This document shows, in pieces, positions 1 through 6,104 of a DNA stretch of 8,492 nucleotides; within the stretch, counting starts at the first letter, position 1; every line of letters begins with the position of its first letter. This stretch comes from Candidatus Buchananbacteria bacterium RIFCSPLOWO2_02_FULL_46_11b (GTDB lineage Bacteria > Patescibacteriota > Patescibacteriia > Buchananbacterales > UBA6539): positions 1 to 8,492 of the forward strand of contig MHIR01000011.1 in the NCBI GenBank assembly GCA_001817615.1. The letters are read 5' to 3'. The notes under the pieces are model-generated. The model had not been told where the DNA came from. It made no database searches and saw only the letters and a list, made by a program, of their open reading frames with translations. The translations under genes and the position numbers were made by a program.

Positions 1-945
1 GGCCTGATTGCCGGTTTTGGTCCCGTCGCGCAGACGTTCATAAACCACGACTTTGCCGTCAATCCAGTCGCCGGCGATTTCAATGGCCGTGGATAAAAAC
101 CCGCCGGGATTATTGCGCAGGTCTAAAATTATTCCTTTGGGATTGGCGGCCAGGACTTTTTGCGCCGTCTGGTCCCAATCGGCCAAAGTATTTTCGTTGA
201 AATAAAGCAATTCAATGCGGGCAATATCGCCTTCTTCCAAAACAAAGCCGTCTTCTTCTTTTTGAACTTCGCCATTTGAATTTTTACGGGAAAATTTAAC
301 GCTGTCAATTTCGATTTTATCGCGGGTAATGGCAATCTCGCTTGGCTTATCCGCGCCGGTGTTTAAAACTAATAATTTAACCTGCGTACCTTTGGGTCCG
401 CGGATGAGGCTGACGGCGTAATCAAGCGCCATGCCCGCGGTGTCTGTCCCGTCAATGGCAAAAATCTTGTCTCCCGCTTTCAGACCCGCCTTTTCGGCCG
501 GCGTGCCGGGGAGCGGCGAAATCACGGTGATGCGGTCGTCTTTCATGCCGATTTCCGCGCCAATGCCCTCAAAACTGCCGGCCAGCTCTTCGTTGAATTT
601 TTCCGAAATTTCCGGGTCAAAAAAAACCGAATAAGGATCTTTTAAGGAAGCGACCAGGCCGGCCAGGGCGCCGTAAAAAAGTTCGGACTCGGAAACATCG
701 GGCTTGACGTAATTGTCTTTGACATAATTCCAAATCTGCCAAAATTGCTGGAAATCAACGTCTTGGGACAAAAATTCCGGCTTGGCTTCGCGATTTATTA
801 GCTTGCCGCCGGCTTGAGTTTTATTCAATTCATTTTTAATCTGCCGGTCGTGATAATCGTAGCCGGCCACGAAAACCAGCACGAGGACGGAAATTGAGGC
901 GATGGCTTTGATGAAGTTTTTGGAGAAATTTGAGGGTTGGGTCAT
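1..945 (-). CDS. S41 family C-terminal processing peptidase (CtpA-like), partial: N-terminal 315 residues
   Basis: Reads from ATG at 945 and stays open to the window edge, so the C-terminal part is missing. Residues about 13-33 form one hydrophobic segment (ISVLVLVFVAGY) after a short polar start: a signal anchor that places the enzyme outside the membrane. Next comes the N-terminal helical region with the family signature ASLKDPYSVFFDPE (about residues 105-118), then a PDZ domain (about 125-205, with PGTPAEKAGLKAGDKI and a following IRGPKGT). The start of the S41 core follows, with LDLRNNPGG near residue 280. The catalytic Ser and Lys of the family lie further downstream and cannot be checked. 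CtpA-type proteases trim C-termini of exported proteins; the target here is unknown. No clear Shine-Dalgarno precedes the ATG. It is 264 bp downstream of murA on the same strand, with a palindromic repeat between. Confidence 0.93.
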   Translation of the reverse strand, partial: MTQPSNFSKNFIKAIASISVLVLVFVAGYDYHDRQIKNELNKTQAGGKLINREAKPEFLSQDVDFQQFWQIWNYVKDNYVKPDVSESELFYGALAGLVASLKDPYSVFFDPEISEKFNEELAGSFEGIGAEIGMKDDRITVISPLPGTPAEKAGLKAGDKIFAIDGTDTAGMALDYAVSLIRGPKGTQVKLLVLNTGADKPSEIAITRDKIEIDSVKFSRKNSNGEVQKEEDGFVLEEGDIARIELLYFNENTLADWDQTAQKVLAANPKGIILDLRNNPGGFLSTAIEIAGDWIDGKVVVYERLRDGTKTGNQA

Positions 946-969
946 AGATATTGGCAAGATAAATTGAGA

Positions 970-986
970 TTTATTTTTTAAATAAA
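970..986. other. AT-only hairpin upstream of the protease gene
   Basis: A perfect 7-bp inverted repeat TTTATTT/AAATAAA with a 3-nt loop, 25 bp upstream of the protease start. It could be a weak structure in the 5' leader, but in such AT-rich sequence it may be chance. Confidence 0.2.
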
Positions 987-991
987 GAGAA

Positions 992-1155
992 AATTACAAA
1001 TTCCAAATTACAAATTCCAAACCCGCCTGCCTCGCCATTAACTTGGATTATTTAATGAATATTTTAATCCAGTTTTAATGGGTTTATTTACAAAAAAATC
1101 TAAACGGCATGGCGGGCAGGCGGGTTTGGAATTTGGTGCTTGGAATTTGGTGCTT
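992..1155. repeat. Compound palindromic intergenic element with tandem 14-mers in both arms
   Basis: The left arm opens with two perfect copies of AATTACAAATTCCA (992-1005, 1006-1019). The right arm ends with two perfect copies of TTGGAATTTGGTGC (1126-1139, 1140-1153). Inside these, 1012-1031 pairs perfectly over 20 bp with 1115-1134, including the GC-rich AACCCGCCTGCC. After a bulged T at 1032, CGCCAT (1033-1038) pairs with ATGGCG (1109-1114). The loop holds a second imperfect stem, with CATTAA plus TGGATTA on one side and TAATCCA plus TTAATG on the other. It lies between murA and the protease gene and could end or weaken transcription, but there is no clean U-tract. The design suggests a REP-like interspersed element; no coding capacity is seen. 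Confidence 0.85.
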
Positions 1156-1209
1156 AATGATATTAAGACAATTAACTAAATAAACACTACATAATAATAT
1201 TTATCAAAC

Positions 1210-2514
1210 CTAATCAATCTTCTTAATCTTCGCTCCCACCTTGGCCAGCCGGCCGCACAAATCTTCATAGCCCCGTTCAATCGAATAAACGTTACGCAGG
1301 ATGGATTTGCCTTTGGCCGCCAGCATCGCCACCAAGATAATGGTGGCCGGCCGCAGGGCCGGCGGACAAATGATTTCATTGCCGCGCAGCAAGGTCTTGC
1401 CGGTGATATACGCCCGATGAATGTCGGCCAATTCAACTTTGGCGCCTAATTTGTTAAGCTCGGTGTAATAAACCGCCCGGTTCTCATAGACCCAGTCAAA
1501 AATCAAGGTTTGGCCCTTGGCTTGAGTGGCAATCGGCGCGAAAAACGGCAGATTGTCAATATTGATGCCGGGATACGGCCGGGCGTCAATCTTTTCTTCC
1601 AAAGCGACCAGTTGACCGGGATAAGTTTGGATATCAACCAGTTCAGTTTGGCCATTTTTAGCCAAATAATGCTTAAGAATTTTATATTTAAAACCCATCT
1701 TTTCCAGTTTTAAAAGCTCAAGCTCCAAAAACCTGACCGGACAGCGCTTAATTAAAAGACCGGAATTGGTCGTGGCCGCGATCGCCAAATAAAGCATGGC
1801 TTCAATCGGATCCTCGCTTAAATAAAAGCTGACGTTTTTATTGATATTTTTTTTGCCGGTAATTTCCAAGGTGGTCGTACCGACGCCATTTATTTTAACG
1901 CCGAGCTTTTGCAGAAAAAAACAAAGATCCTGAACCTGATAATTGGCCGAGGCGTATTTAATCACGGTCTGGCCGGGAATCCTGGCCGCCGCCAGCATGG
2001 CGTTTTCCGTGACTGTATCGCCGGATTCGTACAAAACGATATTGCCGGCCGGATGCAGGTTTTTGGCCTGAACCCGGTAATGCTTTCTTAAGGCTTTGAT
2101 TTTTACGCCGAAATTTTCCAGGGCGTATAAATGCGGCTTGACTGTCCTTTTGCCCAGGCGGCAGCCGCCCGGCTGGGGCGCGAAAAAATCTTTCTGCCAA
2201 TGAATTATCGTCCCCAAAAGAAACAAGACACTTCGGGTTTTAATGGCTGATTCATAATTGATTTTACTCAAATTAATTTTTTTCGGCGGCTGAAGGCTTA
2301 AGCGGTTTTGGCCCCGCCATTTGACCTCCACCCCGAGGCTTTGCAAAACTTCAATAATCCGGCTGACCTCTTCAATTTTCGGCATATTCAATAAAGTCGT
2401 TTTCCCCTTATTCAAAAGCGCGGCAAAGAGTAAAACCACGGCCGCGTTTTTGGAAGTATTGGTGGTCAAAATGCCTTTCAGCTTCTGCCCGCCGGTAATC
2501 AAATAATTGCTCAT
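1210..2514 (-). CDS. murA: UDP-N-acetylglucosamine 1-carboxyvinyltransferase (MurA family)
   Basis: Adds the enolpyruvyl group of PEP to UDP-GlcNAc, the first committed cytoplasmic step of peptidoglycan synthesis. Numbering from ATG 2514 (434 aa; the family is usually about 420): SKNAA near residues 21-25 holds the Lys and Asn of the substrate site. TRS near 93-95 matches the usual RAS. PGGCRLGKRTVKPHL near 115-129 carries the active-site cysteine (Cys118) that fosfomycin attacks in other MurAs. IDNLPFFAPIATQ near 319 aligns with the usual TDLQAPF and keeps the catalytic aspartate. VYENR, ALRPA and IERGYEDL match the C-terminal signatures. An in-frame TTG at 2523 would add three residues; I prefer the ATG, with a weak GGAA 5' of it. 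The protein is a divergent family member, so it could be a second MurA paralogue. AroA is less likely given the GGC loop and the C-terminus. Confidence 0.9.
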   Translation of the reverse strand: MSNYLITGGQKLKGILTTNTSKNAAVVLLFAALLNKGKTTLLNMPKIEEVSRIIEVLQSLGVEVKWRGQNRLSLQPPKKINLSKINYESAIKTRSVLFLLGTIIHWQKDFFAPQPGGCRLGKRTVKPHLYALENFGVKIKALRKHYRVQAKNLHPAGNIVLYESGDTVTENAMLAAARIPGQTVIKYASANYQVQDLCFFLQKLGVKINGVGTTTLEITGKKNINKNVSFYLSEDPIEAMLYLAIAATTNSGLLIKRCPVRFLELELLKLEKMGFKYKILKHYLAKNGQTELVDIQTYPGQLVALEEKIDARPYPGINIDNLPFFAPIATQAKGQTLIFDWVYENRAVYYTELNKLGAKVELADIHRAYITGKTLLRGNEIICPPALRPATIILVAMLAAKGKSILRNVYSIERGYEDLCGRLAKVGAKIKKID

Positions 2515-2527
2515 AAATTCCAAAGGG

Positions 2528-2556
2528 TGGAAAAAAGATTAAAATTATGCTAAAAT
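2528..2556 (+). promoter_or_regulatory. Candidate sigma70-type promoter for the PEGA/propeller gene
   Basis: TGGAAA (2528-2533) is followed after 17 bp by TAAAAT (2551-2556), with the extended -10 dinucleotide TG at 2548-2549. Transcription would start near 2563, about 70 nt before the ATG. The -35 is weak (4 of 6 consensus bases). Confidence 0.45.
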
Positions 2557-2578
2557 CCCAATAAGAATAGACTTAATT

Positions 2579-2607
2579 ATTTTATCAGTTTATTTACCTT
2601 TTTACAA
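2579..2607 (-). promoter_or_regulatory. Candidate sigma70-type promoter for murA
   Basis: Read on the minus strand, TTGTAA (2607-2602), a 17-bp spacer and TAAAAT (2584-2579), with an extended -10 TG directly upstream (TGATAAAAT). The start would be near 2572, giving a leader of about 58 nt to the murA ATG. It is the better of the two promoters in this gap. Confidence 0.55.
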
Positions 2608-2634
2608 GGGATCGCTGAATACTTGTCACTTACT

Positions 2635-4008
2635 ATGAACTTACGTTATCGCCGAATGCTATACTTGGCCTTTATCGCGGTATTTTTGGCGGCCGCGCCT
2701 TTAATTATTCTTTACGCCGCCGGCTACCGCTATAATTTTAAGCGCCAAAAAATTGAAAAAACCGGCATTATATACATTGAATCAAAGCCGGCAGACGCTT
2801 TGATTTATCTCAACGGCCAATACCGGGCCAATACTCCCGCCCGCTTTACCCGGCTTTTGCCCGATCAGTATTCGGTTAAAACGGAAAAAGACGGGTATTT
2901 CCCCTGGCAAAAGGAAGTGGCAGTCAAAAGCAATCTGACCACTTTTTACAAAGACATTGTCTTATTTAAAAAAAGCCTGCCGATAATCATAGCCGAAGGC
3001 GAAATTGGTCTTTTGGCCGCAACGCCGGACGGCGAAAAAATTGTTTATTCGCTGATTAAGGACGGCCGGCAAGAACTCCGGCTTTTGACTTTAAAAAACG
3101 AAATTGATTTTTTAATCAAAGAGTTTGACCCAAAGCTTTATCAAAAACTTGAATTTGCCGGCTGGTCAGCCGGCCGAAATAAAGCCCTGCTTTCGCAAAC
3201 CGTCAATAATTCTAATAAATATCTGATTCTTGATCTTGAAAATTTGGAAATCAAAGAAATACCCGGCGCCGCCAGCTTGAATTTCAGCCAAATCGGGTGG
3301 GATTTAGCAAGCGATAATTATCTTTACGGCTTGAAAGGCCCGAATCTTTACCGAATTGATTTAGCTGACGCTTCGGCCAAAATTTTAATCGCCGAGCCGG
3401 TTTTTGATTTCCAAGTCCAGGGCAATAACGTCTATTACCTGACCAAAAACGCCAATGAATTATTTTTAAACAAAGCCGTTTTAAATCTTGAGGGCGCTCA
3501 AAAACCCAAAAAAATCAAGCTGCCCGCTTTTGCCGATTATCGGCTTTTGCCGCCCGAAGCGCAATACTTGATTTTGCTGGATGAAAAAAACCAGGACTTA
3601 TCCGTCCTTAAGGCCGACTCTTTCGCGGATTCGGAGATTGAAAAAAATATCGTGCTGCAGGAAAAAGCCAAAAAGATCGCCTGGTCCCAAGACCGAAAAA
3701 ATCTTTTGGCCTGGACGGATTTTGAGATTTGGACGTTTGACTTCTCCGGCTGGCAAAAAAATCTCATCACCCGCCTGGGCCGCCCAATCAGCCAAGCCCT
3801 CTGGTATCCGGGCAATAAATACGTGATCTACCGGCTGGACCGCGCGGTTTTCGCGATTGAAGCCGGCGGGACGGAAATAAAAAATGATTTGAAATTGTTT
3901 GAATTAAACGAAATTGAAAATATCAGCCTGGATCGCGCCGGAAAAAACCTTTATTTCAAGGGTCAGGCCGGCGGCCGGCGGGGACTGTATAAAGTGGAAT
4001 TGCAATAA
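2635..4008 (+). CDS. Membrane-anchored PEGA domain and beta-propeller protein
   Basis: Numbered from ATG 2635 (457 aa). An in-frame TTG at 2623, 12 nt after AAGGG (2606-2610), would add four residues and is a real alternative. Residues 1-7 are basic and about 8-31 hydrophobic (AFIAVFLAAAPLIILYAAGY): a signal anchor with the rest outside the cell. Residues about 43-110 form a PEGA-type beta domain (YIESKPADALIYLNGQY, then the LPDQYSVKTEKDGYFPW turn). The remainder holds seven or eight diverged repeats of about 40 residues with propeller-type patterns: GLLAATPDGEKIVYS, FAGWSAGRNKALLSQ, IAWSQDRKNLLAWT, ALWYPGNKYVIYR and ISLDRAGKNLYFK. No catalytic residues are evident. PEGA domains are thought to bind surface polymers, so a scaffold or envelope-binding role is inferred. 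It is divergent from murA and convergent with rmlA. Confidence 0.85.
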   Translation: MNLRYRRMLYLAFIAVFLAAAPLIILYAAGYRYNFKRQKIEKTGIIYIESKPADALIYLNGQYRANTPARFTRLLPDQYSVKTEKDGYFPWQKEVAVKSNLTTFYKDIVLFKKSLPIIIAEGEIGLLAATPDGEKIVYSLIKDGRQELRLLTLKNEIDFLIKEFDPKLYQKLEFAGWSAGRNKALLSQTVNNSNKYLILDLENLEIKEIPGAASLNFSQIGWDLASDNYLYGLKGPNLYRIDLADASAKILIAEPVFDFQVQGNNVYYLTKNANELFLNKAVLNLEGAQKPKKIKLPAFADYRLLPPEAQYLILLDEKNQDLSVLKADSFADSEIEKNIVLQEKAKKIAWSQDRKNLLAWTDFEIWTFDFSGWQKNLITRLGRPISQALWYPGNKYVIYRLDRAVFAIEAGGTEIKNDLKLFELNEIENISLDRAGKNLYFKGQAGGRRGLYKVELQ

Positions 4009-4020
4009 ATTAAAAGAACA

Positions 4021-4092
4021 AAAGAACATTAAAACAAAAGAACAAAATAATTTATTTTTGTTCTCTTGTTCTTTTGTTTTAATGTTTTTATG
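4021..4092. terminator. Bidirectional terminator-like hairpin between convergent genes, also a repeat copy
   Basis: A perfect 19-bp inverted repeat (4027-4045 with 4066-4084) that extends further with one mismatch to 4022/4089. It sits 12 nt after the plus-strand PEGA gene stop and 11 nt after the rmlA stop on the other strand. The stem is AT-rich and made of A- and T-runs, so either transcript ends in a U-rich stretch. The right arm (4069-4092) is a near-identical copy (22 of 24 bases) of 7119-7142. Confidence 0.65.
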
Positions 4093-4102
4093 ATTTCTTG
4101 CT

Positions 4103-4828
4103 TTACTTCCCTTTCTCCCTCTCCGCCGCCAGCTGGCCGGCCCGCAAAAGGCTGTCAAACGATTCGCCGCCGTCGCCCCACCAGCCCTTGAGAATTTCAA
4201 AAGTCATTGTTCCCTGCTTAACATAGAAATTATTGACATCCGTAATTTCCAATTCTCCCCGGCCCGAGGGTTTTAAGGTTTTGATTATATCCCAGACCTG
4301 CCGGTCATAAAGATAAACGCCGATGATCGCCAAATCACTTTTGGGGTCTCTTGGTTTCTCTTCAACACTCTTAATCGCCCCGCCTTCAATTTCGGCAATG
4401 CCGAAAGATTGAGGATTGGAAACCTCTTTAAGAAAAATCTTGGCGCCCCGCTCCTGGCCGCCGAAAGCCTCAACCGCCCGGCCGATCTCGTCTTCCAAAA
4501 TATTATCGCCCAGCATCACGGCGACTTTTCCCCGGTCGGAAAAATCCTCGCAAAGCGCCAAGGCTTGGGCGATGCCGCCGGCTTCTTCCTGAATGGCGTA
4601 AGAAAAATTCGCCCCGAATTCCTTGCCCGAGCCCAGCAATTCCAAAAACTGGCCCGCGTGCCCTTTGCCGGAAACAATCATAATGTCTTTAATGCCGGCC
4701 GAAACCAAAGTCTGAATCGGATAATAAATCATCGGCTTATTATAAACCGGCAAAAGATGCTTGTTAGTGACTTTGGTTAATGGCGAGAGGCGCGAGCCGG
4801 TGCCGCCGGCTAAGATGATGCCTTTCAT
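4103..4828 (-). CDS. rmlA: Glucose-1-phosphate thymidylyltransferase (RmlA/RfbA), short form
   Basis: Makes dTDP-glucose from dTTP and glucose 1-phosphate in the cytoplasm, the first step of dTDP-L-rhamnose synthesis. The 241-residue protein has the nucleotide-binding loop AGGTGSRLSPLT (7-18), KHLLPVYNKPMIYYPI (23-38), EEAGGIAQAL (81-90, the GLAQA motif), VMLGDNI (104-110, with metal-binding Asp108) and SVEEKP (154-159). IIGVYLYD, GELEITDVNNFY (191-202) and WWGDGGESFDSLL (216-228) follow, the last holding the second metal-site Asp219. It is about 50 residues shorter than the tetrameric E. coli-type RmlA and lacks the C-terminal helical part, as in the short nucleotidyltransferases of archaea and many uncultured bacteria; these can differ in sugar or nucleotide use. 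rmlD and rmlB lie upstream on the same strand, which supports the dTDP-rhamnose role. No Shine-Dalgarno is seen before the ATG. Confidence 0.9.
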   Translation of the reverse strand: MKGIILAGGTGSRLSPLTKVTNKHLLPVYNKPMIYYPIQTLVSAGIKDIMIVSGKGHAGQFLELLGSGKEFGANFSYAIQEEAGGIAQALALCEDFSDRGKVAVMLGDNILEDEIGRAVEAFGGQERGAKIFLKEVSNPQSFGIAEIEGGAIKSVEEKPRDPKSDLAIIGVYLYDRQVWDIIKTLKPSGRGELEITDVNNFYVKQGTMTFEILKGWWGDGGESFDSLLRAGQLAAEREKGK

Positions 4829-4843
4829 AGGATAGTTTGGTAG

Positions 4844-4894
4844 CCCGCCTCGACTCGCCTTGGTTGAATCATTGGTGAGTCAAGGCGAGGCGGG
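4844..4894. repeat. GC-rich imperfect inverted repeat upstream of rmlA
   Basis: CCCGCCT (4844-4850) pairs with AGGCGGG (4888-4894). After a 5-nt bulge, CGCCTTG (4856-4862) pairs with CAAGGCG (4881-4887), leaving an 18-nt loop. It lies 16 bp before the rmlA start within AT-rich sequence. The left arm (CCCGCCT, then CTCGCC) resembles the GC core at 1022-1037, so it may belong to the same repeat family. It could act as a leader hairpin for rmlA or end the upstream transcript. Confidence 0.6.
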
Positions 4895-4950
4895 GTTATT
4901 AGGTTGTTAAGATATTAGAATAATATTTTTTATTTTTATTTTTTACTTTT

Positions 4951-5349
4951 TTATAATCCTTTATGATGTAAACAAAAGCTATATTCTTGCGAAGAAGCTG
5001 GCTCCCACCAATCTTTCGCCGGAGTAGGTTGTTCAGCCTGAGCATCTCGACCACAAGTATCTAAACACCCTTGTTTAGAAGAAAAAAGTGGCTGATAGCC
5101 GCTAGGACTTAGATTCGTACTGGATGGAAGTTTTTGACATTCAGCTTTACAATAATTTAATTCCTCTTCAGTTTTTGCAAGGCGTCCTAACGTTGCTTCA
5201 GTATGGCGTTTTACCCATGAACAATCATGTTTTATTGTCGCTGGCCGCCATTGAAACCAATAGAACCAGCCCCCAATTAAAATTAAAATTACAACTGCAA
5301 TAATAACGGCCGACTGATTCGCTTTAATAAATTGTTTTAGTTTTTCCAT
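4951..5349 (-). CDS. Small single-TM, six-cysteine exported protein, function unknown
   Basis: 132 aa, not assigned to a named family. Residues 1-12 are polar with three lysines and 13-32 are strongly hydrophobic (SAVIIAVVILILIGGWFYWF), giving a signal anchor with the C-terminal 100 residues outside. The outer part has six cysteines (43, 67, 71, 95, 99, 126). Four of them form two CX3C pairs, CKAEC and CLDTC, separated by 23 residues, which suggests a disulfide-braced helical hairpin. A Pro-rich linker (106-112) leads to a C-terminus with DWWEPASSQEYSFCL. From memory I associate a C-terminal pattern like A-x3-EY-x-FCL-x-K-x-GL with small proteins of Parcubacteria-type genomes; this could not be checked. 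Codon use is more AT-rich than in the rml genes. The ATG has at best a weak AAGA upstream. It lies 56 bp downstream of the HicA-like gene. Confidence 0.75.
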   Translation of the reverse strand: MEKLKQFIKANQSAVIIAVVILILIGGWFYWFQWRPATIKHDCSWVKRHTEATLGRLAKTEEELNYCKAECQKLPSSTNLSPSGYQPLFSSKQGCLDTCGRDAQAEQPTPAKDWWEPASSQEYSFCLHHKGL

Positions 5350-5374
5350 ATTCTTAATTTAAAAGAATGAATTA

Positions 5375-5394
5375 CCCCGCCTTAAACAGCGGGG
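5375..5394 (-). terminator. Short GC-rich hairpin after the toxin-like gene
   Basis: A perfect 6-bp stem CCCCGC/GCGGGG with an 8-nt loop, 11 nt after the stop of the HicA-like gene on the minus strand. The following RNA is only moderately U-rich (UAAUUCAUUCUUUU), so it is a weak terminator or attenuator in front of the cysteine-rich gene, or another interspersed hairpin. Confidence 0.4.
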
Positions 5395-5405
5395 CAGAAA
5401 TCAAT

Positions 5406-5657
5406 TTATACGCTATTATCAAAATATTCTTCGGAACAAATGCCCCATTCAACTAAATAATCCTTTATGTCCTTGACTATATGCTTGTTTATTTCTGCGT
5501 GGCCAGACGGTATCGGAATAGATTCTCCGTTATGTATACAAGCTAATTTATAAGGATGACGTCCTCCCCCGCTTAGTTCCAAATCTGGGTTTTTATTGGC
5601 CAATGCCTTAAGAAATCTTATAAATTTCTTTGATTTTACATTGGCATAATGGCCCAT
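5406..5657 (-). CDS. HicA-like (YcfA family) mRNA interferase toxin candidate
   Basis: 83 aa, a typical HicA size. The pattern fits the HicA double-stranded RNA-binding fold. An N-terminal helix (KSKKFIRFLKALA, 8-20) leads to a strand with GGGRHPYKL (30-38), whose His34 takes the place of the catalytic His in the usual G-S-H-H motif. Then come a strand IPIPSGH (47-53) and a C-terminal helix (EINKHIVKDIKDYLVEW, 55-71), matching the usual vPxH...l..gtl..Il pattern. HicA toxins cleave mRNA during translation and are blocked by HicB. The gene starts 6 bp after the HicB-like gene on the same strand, in antitoxin-first order, with no clear Shine-Dalgarno, so it is probably translated by coupling. 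The motif is divergent (GRH rather than GSH), so activity is uncertain. Confidence 0.6.
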   Translation of the reverse strand: MGHYANVKSKKFIRFLKALANKNPDLELSGGGRHPYKLACIHNGESIPIPSGHAEINKHIVKDIKDYLVEWGICSEEYFDNSV

Positions 5658-5663
5658 ACGTAA

Positions 5664-6029
5664 TTATGCCAATTGTAATTTTTTTTCTTTAATAAGATTA
5701 ATTTGGGAACCTTTGACTTTCAAATCTTCCAGTTTTTGCCTGGCCTCAAGTGGAGGATTATAGGGAAAATTCTTTAAAAAAACATCAGCATACTCTTCGG
5801 GAATATCGTAAACAGTATAAATGGAATCATTAACCATTTTTATAAAGTCTTGAACGGATAATCCCTGGGTTAAAAATTTTTTATCCCCGGTATCTATGCG
5901 GCCAATAATAAATTTACCATCCCTGAACCAATCAACATCAATCTTGGCTGGTAATCTATTCAAATAAGCGTCAAAAGCTTCTTTTTCTAATTTAGGTTTT
6001 ATAAATACCTTTTTTATTAAATTAAACAT
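5664..6029 (-). CDS. HicB-like antitoxin candidate
   Basis: 121 aa. Residues about 30-75 fit the partial RNase H-like fold of HicB: strands KIDVDWFRDGKFIIGRID, then KKFLTQGLSVQDFIKMVNDSI. The latter corresponds to the usual F-x-TQG-x-s-x-e-e-a...v-x-e-a-I helix. It also has an N-terminal stretch with several lysines and a charged tail (92-121), but no recognisable helix-turn-helix or ribbon-helix-helix, so DNA binding cannot be claimed. In HicBA systems the antitoxin binds HicA and often represses its own promoter; a strong candidate promoter with a dyad in its spacer lies just upstream. The assignment rests on this fold pattern and on the small HicA-like gene 6 bp downstream. The start is ATG at 6029, without a clear Shine-Dalgarno. 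Composition is more AT-rich than in rmlD and rmlA. Confidence 0.6.
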   Translation of the reverse strand: MFNLIKKVFIKPKLEKEAFDAYLNRLPAKIDVDWFRDGKFIIGRIDTGDKKFLTQGLSVQDFIKMVNDSIYTVYDIPEEYADVFLKNFPYNPPLEARQKLEDLKVKGSQINLIKEKKLQLA

Positions 6030-6104
6030 ATTGTGTACAAATTAAAATCTCTAAATTAAGCTAATATTTAATCATTGCTATAAATTCATTAGATTCTGCT
6101 TATT

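Noticed and set aside
992..1155. Possible CRISPR-like array because of repeated 14-mers
   Set aside because: Units are directly adjacent without spacers and only two per arm, and they form a palindrome; no cas gene is present.
1958..2200. Minus-strand open frame of 80 codons inside murA
   Set aside because: It is an Arg/Gly/Pro-rich frame typical of out-of-frame reading of GCC/GGC-rich genes, within the intact MurA frame.
3904..4200. Minus-strand open frame of 98 codons across the PEGA gene end, the hairpin and the rmlA end
   Set aside because: It overlaps two well supported genes, crosses a perfect hairpin, and encodes a low-complexity Lys/Asn/Phe stretch from the repeat; it is a shadow frame.
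4409..4780. Plus-strand open frame of 123 codons antisense to rmlA
   Set aside because: It lies wholly inside rmlA, whose motifs are unmistakable; the antisense frame shows no recognisable domain.
4911..4950. ATATTA-GAA-TAATAT followed by a T-rich run, resembling a plus-strand terminator
   Set aside because: No plus-strand gene ends to its left (rmlA is on the minus strand) and the stem is only A/T pairs, so it cannot be supported as a terminator.
4829..4950. Promoter for rmlA (TTGACT is present on the minus strand)
   Set aside because: No acceptable -10 is found 16-18 bases downstream of it; other -10-like sequences have no -35 at the right distance.
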